Assembly: GCA_041301185.1 (NCBI GenBank)
Contig: JBFYSV010000286.1
Coordinates: 1 to 13,506, forward strand
DNA from: JAQBDA01 sp041301185
GTDB lineage: Bacteria > Chloroflexota > Anaerolineae > Anaerolineales > UBA4823
DNA length: 13,506 nucleotides
Reading direction: 5' to 3'
Numbering within the stretch: position 1 is the first letter of the stretch; each line of letters begins with the position of its first letter. Both the position numbers and the translations under genes were made by a program. The notes below the pieces were generated by a model. It ran no database searches and was not told the origin of the DNA. It worked only from the letters and a program-made list of their open reading frames with translations. Shown piece after piece: positions 7,287 to 13,506 of the stretch.

Positions 7287-7724
7287 ATGTTAATCCGCCG
7301 CGCCGCTTCCCAGGACCGACAGCAATGGTTGCATATGCGAATGCTGCTCTGGCCCGGCGACTCACCAGAAGCGCACCTGGCAGAGATGGAAGAGCTTGCG
7401 GCTGACCCGCTTTGTGCAGTCTTCCTGGCAGAAGCCCCGGATGGAAGGCTGGTTGGTTTTTTAGAAGCTGCCCAGCGCAAGTACGCCGATGGTTGTGACA
7501 CCAGCCCGGTGGGCTACATTGAAGGCTGGTACATAGAGCCAGGTCTACGCCGGGCAGGCGTGGGAAGGTCCCTCGTCCAGGCAGCTGAAGATTGGGCACG
7601 GCAGTTGGGATTGCGTGAGATGGCGTCAGATTGCCTGATCGACAACCAAATCAGCTATAATGCCCATCATTCGTTAGGGTATGAGGAGGTGGAAAGGCTG
7701 GTACATTTCAAGAAGAAGTTGTGA
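7287..7724 (+). CDS. AAC(6')-like GNAT N-acetyltransferase
   Basis: The 145-residue protein is a single GNAT domain whose motifs match chromosomal aminoglycoside 6'-N-acetyltransferases. The segment SPVGYIEGWYIEPGLRRAGVG (73-93) carries the acetyl-CoA loop R88-x-x-G91-x-G93. EMASDCLIDNQIS (111-123) contains the ASD-x4-N signature with D115, and the protein ends with HHSLGYEEVERLVHFKKKL. Length also fits the short AAC(6') enzymes. Known relatives transfer acetyl from acetyl-CoA to the 6'-amine of kanamycin-type drugs, but many chromosomal members probably have another natural substrate, so resistance is not shown. It begins three bases after the herA stop and so is probably the last gene of that transcript. 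Its own ribosome site is poor: AGAGGAG lies about 15 bases upstream, inside herA, which suggests translational coupling. Confidence 0.78.
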   Translation: MLIRRAASQDRQQWLHMRMLLWPGDSPEAHLAEMEELAADPLCAVFLAEAPDGRLVGFLEAAQRKYADGCDTSPVGYIEGWYIEPGLRRAGVGRSLVQAAEDWARQLGLREMASDCLIDNQISYNAHHSLGYEEVERLVHFKKKL

Positions 7725-7766
7725 TATCCGGAAATCTGATTATTCATTGTTGATCTATTTACCGAT

Positions 7767-7772
7767 AGGAGG
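7767..7772 (+). promoter_or_regulatory. Shine-Dalgarno of the aldo/keto reductase
   Basis: AGGAGG ends eight bases before the ATG at 7781. The 56-bp gap before this gene holds no clear terminator or promoter, so the reductase may be transcribed with the herA cluster but is translated independently. Confidence 0.7.
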
Positions 7773-7780
7773 AAACAGCC

Positions 7781-8623
7781 ATGTTTTACGAAAGCCTGTA
7801 TAACGGTGATCAAATCCCCGTCCTTGGGCAGGGTACCTGGGGTCTCGGTGGCGGTATGGCCGCGGATTACTCCCGCGACGATCACGCGCGCAACGCCATT
7901 CGCGCCGCCATCGAGCTTGGCTACACTCATATCGACACTGCTGAGATGTATGGCGCCGGTCACACTGAAGAGCTGGTCGGGCAGGTGATCCGGGATTATC
8001 CTCGCCAGGAACTTTTCATTTCATCAAAAGTCTGGCATATCACCATGAACTACCAGGATACTCTAAAGGCTCTAGAAGGCAGCCTGAGGAGACTTGCCAC
8101 GCCGTACCTGGATCTCTACCTGATCCACCGCCCCAATCATGATATCCCCCTGGAGGAAACCTTCCGGGCGCTTAACGAGCTTGTTGAGCAAGGCAAGGTG
8201 AGACACCTGGGGGTGAGCAATTTCAACCTGGGGCAGCTCAAGCGTGCCCAGAGCCTGAGTGCTACTCCGCTGGTCACCAACCAGGTGCCTTACAATCTGC
8301 ACAACCGCGCCTATCAAAAGAATGGCGTGCTGGAATATTGCCAGGCGAATGGCATCTTGCTTACCGCTTACTCACCCATCGATCGCGGCCATTTGCTAAA
8401 GGATGCAACAATTCTACGGATAGCCCAGGAAATTGACGCCACCCCTCCGCAGATTGCCTTACAGTGGCTGCTCCGCCAGCCACTGGTGATCGCCTTGCCA
8501 ATGTCCTCTCGGGTGGATCATTTGCAGGAAAACCTTGGTGCGCTGGACCTGGCGCTTTCAGATGAGAAGGTTGATGAATTGAATCAGATCGAGCTATCAG
8601 AAGAGGTACTCTGGCCTGAATGA
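7781..8623 (+). CDS. Aldo/keto reductase
   Basis: The 280-residue protein is a full-length AKR barrel that reduces aldehydes or ketones with NAD(P)H. The catalytic tetrad is complete: D52 and Y57 in HIDTAEMYGAG, K83 in ISSKVWH, and H116 in YLIHRP. The AKR signatures GQGTWGLGGG near the N-terminus, VRHLGVSNFN in the middle and TAYSPIDRGHLL towards the end are all present. In the C-terminal part ALPMSSRVDHLQENLGA corresponds to the cofactor phosphate-binding loop, which in NADPH-specific members is often IPKSxxxxRIxEN. The altered charge leaves NADH or NADPH preference open. It most resembles the general-purpose 2,5-diketogluconate reductase-like group, and the physiological substrate is unknown. 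A hairpin 25 bp after the stop may end transcription. Confidence 0.9.
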   Translation: MFYESLYNGDQIPVLGQGTWGLGGGMAADYSRDDHARNAIRAAIELGYTHIDTAEMYGAGHTEELVGQVIRDYPRQELFISSKVWHITMNYQDTLKALEGSLRRLATPYLDLYLIHRPNHDIPLEETFRALNELVEQGKVRHLGVSNFNLGQLKRAQSLSATPLVTNQVPYNLHNRAYQKNGVLEYCQANGILLTAYSPIDRGHLLKDATILRIAQEIDATPPQIALQWLLRQPLVIALPMSSRVDHLQENLGALDLALSDEKVDELNQIELSEEVLWPE

Positions 8624-8648
8624 CATTCCCATAATCTGGGGCTTTAGA

Positions 8649-8679
8649 TAGTCGATGACAGTGGCGCTGCCATCGACTA
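8649..8679 (+). terminator. Hairpin after the aldo/keto reductase, possible terminator
   Basis: TAGTCGATG (8649-8657) pairs perfectly with CATCGACTA (8671-8679). Inside it CAG (8659-8661) pairs with CTG (8667-8669) after one A-C mismatch, leaving a five-base loop. The sequence after the stem is pyrimidine-rich but has no run of T, so termination would be weak or factor-assisted. It could instead be an RNA-stability element or a protein site. Confidence 0.4.
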
Positions 8680-8747
8680 CCAAATTTACTCTCTCCTTGT
8701 ACCGGTTTGAGCAGAGCTCATATACCTATGTAGAATCCATTAAGGAT

Positions 8748-8787
8748 CTTGAGAAGCGTCGCTTGAGCCAAAATTGGGGAGTATAAT
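8748..8787 (+). promoter_or_regulatory. Probable ferritin promoter with operator-like repeats
   Basis: A consensus TATAAT lies at 8782-8787. No TTGACA is found at the usual distance: the hexamer 17 bp upstream is TCGCTT (8759-8764), which overlaps the palindrome AAGCG-T-CGCTT (8754-8764). CTTGAG occurs twice as a direct repeat, at 8748-8753 and 8762-8767, 14 bp apart. A poor -35 covered by symmetric and direct repeats fits an activated or repressed promoter, for example one responding to iron or redox state. Only the -10 match is direct evidence. Transcription from here would leave a leader of about 100 nt before the ferritin ATG. The remaining 8680-8892 sequence shows no gene. Confidence 0.5.
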
Positions 8788-8892
8788 ATTCCTTAACAAA
8801 TCACTTCTCAACCAAATAACGAGGGATGCAGCTTTCAACCCGATGGGGCGAGAAGATACTTTAAAACTGAATACTGATCAGGAGAATTTACG

Positions 8893-9387
8893 ATGTTAAA
8901 CAAGAACGTCCAGGATGTAATCAACGAACAAATCAAGAATGAACTGTATTCTGCCTATCTCTACCTGGCAATGTCAGCCTATTTTGAGGCCGAAAACCTG
9001 CCCGGCTGTGCCCGCTGGATGCGCATGCAGAGCAACGAAGAGGTCGAGCATGCGATGAAATTTTTCGATTTCATCTTTGACCGAGGCGGGCGAGTGACCT
9101 TGAAAGCCATCGACCAGCCGGCGTTTGAGTGGAAATCGCCCCTGGCTGCTTTTGAGCAGGCTTACGAGCACGAGCAGAAAGTCACCAGCATGATCAACAA
9201 CATCTACGCGGTTGCCACCAAGGAGAACGATTACCCCACCCAGGTCATGCTGCACTGGTTCATCGATGAGCAGGTCGAAGAAGAGAAGAATGCATCCACG
9301 ATTGTCGAGCAATTAAAGATGATCGGCGACCACACCAACGGCTTGCTGATGCTGGACCACCAGCTCGGCGAGCGCGGCGGAGATTGA
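8893..9387 (+). CDS. ftnA: Bacterial non-haem ferritin, FtnA type
   Basis: A 164-residue four-helix ferritin that forms a 24-subunit shell, oxidises Fe2+ and stores iron in the cytoplasm. The ferroxidase centre is fully conserved in the numbering of E. coli FtnA: E17, E50 and H53 for site A, E94, Q127 and E130 for site B, and E49, E126 and E129 for the third site C. Y24 is also present. No haem-ligand methionine of bacterioferritin type stands out at position 52, where the residue is E. The start is set by AGGAG at 8880-8884, eight bases before the ATG. It is a single-gene transcription unit with its own upstream TATAAT and a strong terminator behind it. Confidence 0.95.
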   Translation: MLNKNVQDVINEQIKNELYSAYLYLAMSAYFEAENLPGCARWMRMQSNEEVEHAMKFFDFIFDRGGRVTLKAIDQPAFEWKSPLAAFEQAYEHEQKVTSMINNIYAVATKENDYPTQVMLHWFIDEQVEEEKNASTIVEQLKMIGDHTNGLLMLDHQLGERGGD

Positions 9388-9399
9388 TCCCCAATATGT

Positions 9400-9436
9400 A
9401 AAGACAGGGTCTGGCTCGAGCAGACCCTGTCTTTTT
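9400..9436. terminator. Strong intrinsic terminator between ferritin and proA, possibly two-way
   Basis: A 14-bp perfect stem (9400-9413 with 9421-9434) and a seven-base loop GCTCGAG are followed by T's that overlap the stem end (9432-9436). It lies 12 bases after the ferritin stop. The proA stop codon at 9435-9437 on the opposite strand abuts it, so the same hairpin may end the leftward pro operon, although only three T's follow in that direction. Confidence 0.9.
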
Positions 9437-10706
9437 ATCCCTTGCGCACGTGATATTCCCCGTGTATCACCCACTTATAAGTGGTCAATTCGCGCAGACC
9501 CATTGGGCCGCGGGCGTGCAGGCGTTGGGTGGAGATTGCCACCTCAGCGCCTAACCCGAGTTGGGCACCGTCCGTAAAGCGGGTGGAGGCGTTGACATAC
9601 ACTGCGGCTGAATCTACCTCGGCGACAAACTGCTGGGCGTGTTCCTGGTCCTGAGTGAGAATACCATCCGAATGTCCGGTGCTATGCCGGGCGATGTGCT
9701 CAATTGCCTCATCCATGCTGGCAACCACCTTCAATCCAAGCACCAAGGATAACCATTCGGTATTGAAATCAGCCTCGATAGCTGGGGAAACGGATGCTGG
9801 CACATCCTGTCTGCTCAAACGCAAGGCTTCCATTGCCGCTGGATCCGCCTTGAACATAACCCCATCTTTTTCCAAGTATTTCACAAGCTGCGCCAGGAAT
9901 TCAAACGCAATCTCCTGGTGCACTAAGACGGTATCCAGGGCATTGCAGACCGTTGGACGTTGCACCTTGGCATTCTGGATCACCGTCAGAGCGGCTTCCA
10001 GGTCGGCTGTCTCATCTACGTAGAGATGGCAAACGCCAATTCCCCCGGTGATCACCGGGATGCGACTGTTCTCCCGGCAATACTGGTGCAAGCCTGCTCC
10101 GCCGCGCGGGATAAGCATATCGACATACTCGTGCAGCTGGAGCAGCTCTAAAACCCGGCCGCGATCCGGGTCATCGACGAACTGGATTGCGTCAGGCGGA
10201 AGACCGTTTTCTGACAGCGCCACCTGCACTTGCTTCACCAGGACGCGGTTCGTATTGATTGTCTCGCTACCCCCACGCAGGATAGCGACGTTGGCAGTTT
10301 TGATCGTTAACCCGGCGACATCGATGGTCACATTGGGCCGCGCCTCGTAGATCACCCCCAAGACCCCCAAGGGTACGCGCTGTTTGTGGACCTGCAATCC
10401 GTTTGGCAGGACTGTTTCATCAAAAATCTCGCCTACCGGATCAACCAATACTGCCAACGAGCGCAGATCAGCCGCCATGCCTGCCAGTCTGGAGGGGTTT
10501 ATCGTCAGGCGGTCTAGCATGGCTGGAGTAAGACCATCCCGCCTGCCTTGTTGCACATCTATCTGGTTGGCTTCCAGGATCGCATCCGAAGCATCCACAA
10601 GATGATCTGCCAAAGCGAACAATACACCTGCCCTGGCTTGGCCGGTGGCACGCGCCAACAACCGAGAGGCTGCCCTTGCTCGTTTGCCGATTTCAATCAC
10701 GTTCAT
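9435..10706 (-). CDS. proA: Gamma-glutamyl phosphate reductase
   Basis: ProA reduces gamma-glutamyl phosphate with NADPH to glutamate semialdehyde, the second step of proline synthesis. The 423-residue protein shows the family marks: LGVIYEARPNVTIDV near 116-130, the cofactor loop AILRGGSE near 141-148, catalytic C254 in QRPTVCNALDT, and YVNASTRFTDG towards the C-terminus. Length is normal for the family. Its ATG (10704-10706) overlaps the proB stop in an ATGA junction, so the two proteins, which act on a labile intermediate, are likely made in step. A TAA stop lies directly against the ferritin terminator hairpin. Confidence 0.96.
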   Translation of the reverse strand: MNVIEIGKRARAASRLLARATGQARAGVLFALADHLVDASDAILEANQIDVQQGRRDGLTPAMLDRLTINPSRLAGMAADLRSLAVLVDPVGEIFDETVLPNGLQVHKQRVPLGVLGVIYEARPNVTIDVAGLTIKTANVAILRGGSETINTNRVLVKQVQVALSENGLPPDAIQFVDDPDRGRVLELLQLHEYVDMLIPRGGAGLHQYCRENSRIPVITGGIGVCHLYVDETADLEAALTVIQNAKVQRPTVCNALDTVLVHQEIAFEFLAQLVKYLEKDGVMFKADPAAMEALRLSRQDVPASVSPAIEADFNTEWLSLVLGLKVVASMDEAIEHIARHSTGHSDGILTQDQEHAQQFVAEVDSAAVYVNASTRFTDGAQLGLGAEVAISTQRLHARGPMGLRELTTYKWVIHGEYHVRKG

Positions 10707-11818
10707 AAGAGCACCAGGTTATTGCGATGGATGATTTCTTCGCTAAAAACATAGCCCAGGATTGTTTCGATCTCGGTAGAGTGATGCCGGGAGATTTTGG
10801 CCAGGTCGACCGCTGAATAGTTAACCAGGCCGCGCGCCATCTCACGCCCTTGTTCATCTTGAACCCGGACAATATCGCCTCGGTCAAAATCCCCAAACAC
10901 GTTAAGCACACCCACCGGCAGCAGGCTGCTTCCGTTATGCAATGCAAGGCACGCTCCCTGATCTACCACCAGCCTGTGCTGCGAGTTTCCGCCGGCCAAA
11001 AGATATCGCTTTCGACTCTCCAGTCCCGTGGCTGTGGGCAGGAAACGGGTCCCGATTTCCTCTCCAGCCTCGACTCTGAGCAGGACATCCGGATCGCTGC
11101 CGCGCCCGATCACCACCATCACTCCAGACCGCCGTGCCAGGTCGGCAGCGTGCAGTTTGGTCAGCATACCCCCGGTGCCTAGCTGACCCGCCGAGCCTCC
11201 AGCTGCCTGCCATAACTGGGCGGGTATCTCCAGCCCGTCCACCTGGCGTATCAGGCGCGCCTCCGGATCACGGCGCGGATCAGCGGTAAGCAACCCCGGT
11301 TGGTCGGTGAGAATGATCAAGAGATCGGCTTCGACCAAATTTGCTGCAAGGGCAGACAGGGTATCATTATCTCCGACGCGTATCTCCTCGGTGGCAACCG
11401 TATCATTCTCATTGATCACTGGCACAACGCGCTGGGTCAGCAGAGCAATCAGCGTGTTGCGCGAGTTGAGGTAGCGCCGCCGGTCAGTGAGGTCGGTCCG
11501 GGTCAGCAGTACCTGCCCTACTTTCAGATTATATAGACTGAAGAGCTGTTCGTATAGCGCCATCAGGCGTGGTTGGCCCACCGCAGCGAGCATTTGTTTT
11601 CTCGGGATATCCTTGGGGAGCTGAGGGTAACTCAGCCATTCGCGCCCGGCGGCAATTGCCCCAGAAGTTACCAGGATCAATTCATGCCCGTTGGAATGTA
11701 ATTGCGCCATCTGCCGTACCAAGTCAACCAGGCGCGGCGCTGAGAGGCGTGGCGTGCCCGCAGTGAGAGTGGAGGTACCTAACTTGATGATGATCCGTTT
11801 CGAATTCATTTGCGCCAT
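10703..11818 (-). CDS. proB: Glutamate 5-kinase with C-terminal PUA domain
   Basis: ProB phosphorylates glutamate with ATP, the first and feedback-regulated step of proline synthesis. Of 371 residues, about 8-260 form the amino-acid kinase domain. Seen there are IIIKLGTSTL with K12, TSGAIAAG (51-58), the substrate loop VINENDTV (134-141), GDNDTLSA (149-156), TDQPGLLTADPR (171-182) and GTGGM (214-218). The PUA domain spans about 282-365, as in E. coli ProB. The first ATG (11818) is chosen, with a second ATG three codons on at 11809. Neither has a Shine-Dalgarno, and a TATGAT lies only five bases upstream of the first, so initiation may be leaderless. It is the first gene of proB-proA and divergent from the SDR gene. 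Confidence 0.95.
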   Translation of the reverse strand: MAQMNSKRIIIKLGTSTLTAGTPRLSAPRLVDLVRQMAQLHSNGHELILVTSGAIAAGREWLSYPQLPKDIPRKQMLAAVGQPRLMALYEQLFSLYNLKVGQVLLTRTDLTDRRRYLNSRNTLIALLTQRVVPVINENDTVATEEIRVGDNDTLSALAANLVEADLLIILTDQPGLLTADPRRDPEARLIRQVDGLEIPAQLWQAAGGSAGQLGTGGMLTKLHAADLARRSGVMVVIGRGSDPDVLLRVEAGEEIGTRFLPTATGLESRKRYLLAGGNSQHRLVVDQGACLALHNGSSLLPVGVLNVFGDFDRGDIVRVQDEQGREMARGLVNYSAVDLAKISRHHSTEIETILGYVFSEEIIHRNNLVLL

Positions 11819-11876
11819 AGTGTATCATAATACTCAGCTACACTTTATAATATGCCCGCTTAGGATCGTAGGCATA
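11819..11876. promoter_or_regulatory. Divergent proB / SDR control region with two equal-geometry inverted repeats
   Basis: AGTGTA (11819-11824) and TACACT (11839-11844) form one inverted repeat with a 14-base spacer. TATGCC (11851-11856) and GGCATA (11871-11876) form a second, also 6-14-6. A rightward TATAAT (11846-11851) lies between them. On the leftward strand TATGAT (complement of 11824-11829) lies within the first repeat, five bases before the proB ATG. No good -35 was seen for either. The -10 boxes are direct matches. Protein binding is inference. Confidence 0.4.
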
Positions 11877-11903
11877 ATCTAATGAACGAAATATGGAGGC
11901 GTA

Positions 11904-12632
11904 ATGAAACGGCTGGATGGCAAAATCGCAATGATCACCGGAGGCGGTAGTGGTATTGGTCGGGGGTTGGCGCTTGCCCTGGCAGAAGAGGGGGTGCGGG
12001 TAGTTGTTTGTGGCCGGCGAGCGGCGAAGCTAGAAGAAACCGTTCAGGCAGTACGCAAGCAAGGTGGGGAAGCACTTGGGATCGTTGCAAATGTCGCGGA
12101 TGAGCAAGATGTGGACCGTCTTGTAAAAACAACCCTGGATGCGTATGGGCAAATCGACATTTTGATCAATAATGCCGGGGTATATGCCGGCGCAGAGGTA
12201 CACAAGTTAGAGCCGGCGACCTGGGACGAGATCATGGCAATCAACCTGCGAGGTCCATATCTGGCAACTCGGGCTGTGCTTCCCCTCATGCGCCTCCGCC
12301 GGAGCGGGCAAATTGTCAATATCAGCTCGGAATCGGGTATTGGTTATGAAGATGGTGACGGCGCGTATGGAACTTCTAAGCATGCCTTGAATGCTTTCGC
12401 AGAGTATGTCCAGCGGGAAAACCAGGGGTACAACATCCGCGTCAACTCGATTTGTCCCGGCATGGTAGTGACGGAAATGACCGAAAATGATGAGAGCTTG
12501 AATCACGAAAGATGCCTGTATCCGGAGGATATTGCCGATCTGGCAATCTGGTTACTCACCCGTCGTGAGAATATCAAGATTGGTGCGCCGATACTGATCC
12601 AAACCATGCTGAATCCGTGGGAAAAGAGCTAG
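11904..12632 (+). CDS. Classical SDR-family NAD(P)-dependent oxidoreductase
   Basis: A 242-residue short-chain dehydrogenase/reductase with a complete motif set. The Rossmann glycine loop is TGGGSGIG (12-19), followed by NNAG (89-92), N114 in MAINLRG, S142 in IVNISSESG, and Y155-x3-K159 in AYGTSKH. ICPGMV after the active site is also typical. The basic pair R38-R39 after the second strand (VVCGRR) favours NADPH. It resembles the FabG-like 3-oxoacyl reductase group, but nothing around it points to fatty-acid synthesis, so the substrate is open. GGAGG at 11895-11899 lies four bases before the ATG. The TAG stop touches the ATG of the Nudix gene, so the two form an operon. Confidence 0.92.
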   Translation: MKRLDGKIAMITGGGSGIGRGLALALAEEGVRVVVCGRRAAKLEETVQAVRKQGGEALGIVANVADEQDVDRLVKTTLDAYGQIDILINNAGVYAGAEVHKLEPATWDEIMAINLRGPYLATRAVLPLMRLRRSGQIVNISSESGIGYEDGDGAYGTSKHALNAFAEYVQRENQGYNIRVNSICPGMVVTEMTENDESLNHERCLYPEDIADLAIWLLTRRENIKIGAPILIQTMLNPWEKS

Positions 12633-13094
12633 ATGAAACTTGCCACATTGTGCTATTTACGAAAAAACGACCAGACGTTGATGATCCACCGCGTGAAAAA
12701 ACGCAATGATATGCACCGGGGCAAATGGAATGGGCTGGGTGGCAAGCTAGAGCCAGGTGAATCCCCGGAAGACTGCGTCCGGCGTGAAGTGGAGGAGGAG
12801 TCCGGATTACTTGTGAAGAAGATGTGGCTCAAGGGATTTCTCTCCTTCCCTGGATTTGCTAACGATGAAGACTGGTATGCGTTTGTGTTTGTGGTCCCGG
12901 ATTTTGAGGGTCAGATCATCGAATCTGTGGAAGGGGATCTCGAGTGGATTGATAATTCTGACCTATTTCAGCTCAATCTGTGGGAGGGCGATCGGATCTT
13001 CTTACCCTGGTTGGATATACCGGGAATCTTCTCGGGGAAGTTTGTGTATAGAGATGGAACGCTGGTAGAGCATTCGGTTTGCTTTTATGAGTAG
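12633..13094 (+). CDS. Nudix hydrolase, MutT/MTH1-like (probable 8-oxo-dGTP diphosphatase)
   Basis: The 153-residue protein carries a perfect Nudix box, G-x5-E-x7-R-E-U-x-E-E-x-G-U, from G37 to L59, with E52, E55 and E56 as the Mg2+ ligands. The segment before it, HRGKWNGLGGKLEPGE, matches the GxWNGxGGK pattern of MTH1-type oxidised purine nucleotide diphosphatases. Those enzymes hydrolyse 8-oxo-dGTP and related nucleotides and keep them out of DNA. Substrate is inferred from that segment only. The ATG follows the SDR stop with no gap, and only a weak AAGAG precedes it, so translation is probably coupled to the SDR gene. It converges on the transglycosylase gene with nine bases between, and no terminator is visible there. 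Confidence 0.88.
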   Translation: MKLATLCYLRKNDQTLMIHRVKKRNDMHRGKWNGLGGKLEPGESPEDCVRREVEEESGLLVKKMWLKGFLSFPGFANDEDWYAFVFVVPDFEGQIIESVEGDLEWIDNSDLFQLNLWEGDRIFLPWLDIPGIFSGKFVYRDGTLVEHSVCFYE

Positions 13095-13103
13095 GCTCAG
13101 GAC

Positions 13104-13506
13104 TTACTGGCGGTGGTTTTCGTAGATACTGAGCACTTTGTCGGCGTATGAGTAACCGACATCCATCGGTCCATACGACTTCAGTGCTTCACGCCAGGAG
13201 CCTGACCGGTTAAATAGGCCTGCCAGCATCCTGGTTCCATACTTGATATTAAATTCTGGGTCAAATAATTCCGAGCTGGAAGGTCGATTAGAGAAACACG
13301 GCCCATTTTTACACATAAACGTTGACGAGATGCCATCCCTGGGCATCACCTGCATTAAACCAACAGCTCCGCTATGGGAATAGGCATCCGGATTGCCGCC
13401 GCTCTCTTGCCAGATCAAGGCGGCGATCAAATCCGGGGGGACAAAATGGTTGTTGGCGAACTGAGTGATTAAAGCACACCATTGTGTGATTGCAGGGGGA
13501 AATTTA
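13104..13506 (-). CDS. SLT-domain lytic transglycosylase, N-terminal part missing
   Basis: The frame is open to the right edge, giving 133 visible residues. The TTG at 13430 is internal, since the SLT homology already begins before it with WCALITQFANNHFVPPDLI. The soluble lytic transglycosylase signatures are present: IWQESGGNP with the catalytic Glu (about residue 34 of the visible part), then SGAVGLMQVMP, and a late ALKSYGPMD, YADKVLSIYE stretch. These enzymes cut the MurNAc-GlcNAc bond in peptidoglycan to form anhydromuropeptides. Two cysteines in MCKNGPC lie in a loop between motifs and could form a disulfide, which would fit an exported protein. The signal peptide and any binding domain would be outside the window. 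Confidence 0.85.
   Translation of the reverse strand, partial: KFPPAITQWCALITQFANNHFVPPDLIAALIWQESGGNPDAYSHSGAVGLMQVMPRDGISSTFMCKNGPCFSNRPSSSELFDPEFNIKYGTRMLAGLFNRSGSWREALKSYGPMDVGYSYADKVLSIYENHRQ

Noticed and set aside
8804..8855. CTTCTC / GAGAAG pairing across the ferritin leader
   Set aside because: Only six pairs closing a 40-base loop with little internal structure. It does not support a riboswitch or IRE-like element.
1..13506. tRNA, rRNA, CRISPR arrays, insertion sequences or prophage genes
   Set aside because: No regularly spaced repeats, no paired terminal repeats, no transposase or integrase motifs and no cloverleaf-like stretch were seen in the short gaps.

Overview
The window is a dense, moderately GC-rich bacterial chromosome segment with ten complete genes and two cut by the window edges, short gaps, and Shine-Dalgarno sites in front of many starts. 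Nothing in it looks plasmid-, phage- or transposon-borne. The mix of genes (a NurA/HerA pair in a bacterium, FtnA-type ferritin, proB-proA, a GT-C glycosyltransferase) reminds me of Chloroflexota, perhaps Anaerolineae. That placement is an inference and would need a protein search to confirm.

Layout. Positions 2-1747 (+) hold the 3' part of a multi-spanning GT-C glycosyltransferase. It converges on a double-GNAT acetyltransferase (1772-2791, -). A 140-bp divergent control region with two related palindromes follows. Then comes a tight rightward cluster: NurA-family nuclease (2932-4110), a 203-residue protein that resembles the N-terminal part of HerA without the ATPase (4132-4743), a calcineurin-like metallophosphoesterase (4743-5552), HerA ATPase (5574-7283) and an AAC(6')-like acetyltransferase (7287-7724). 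An aldo/keto reductase (7781-8623) with its own strong ribosome binding site follows after 56 bp. A hairpin and a 270-bp control region precede ferritin (8893-9387), which ends at a strong terminator. That terminator also faces the end of the leftward proB-proA operon (11818 down to 9435). An 85-bp divergent region separates proB from a rightward SDR dehydrogenase (11904-12632) directly joined to a MutT/MTH1-like Nudix hydrolase (12633-13094). A lytic transglycosylase (13104 to beyond the right edge, -) is incomplete.

How the genes work together. The central interest is the nurA-X-MPE-herA cluster. In archaea NurA and HerA are encoded with Mre11 and Rad50 and resect DNA ends. Here a small single-domain phosphoesterase stands where Mre11 would be, there is no Rad50, and a stand-alone protein with HerA-like N-terminal features is added. 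This looks like a bacterial version of the end-processing machine with an adaptor subunit, either for repair or for defence. The remaining genes are ordinary metabolism and stress functions: proline synthesis (ProB makes glutamyl phosphate, ProA reduces it), iron storage, nucleotide sanitation and carbonyl reduction.
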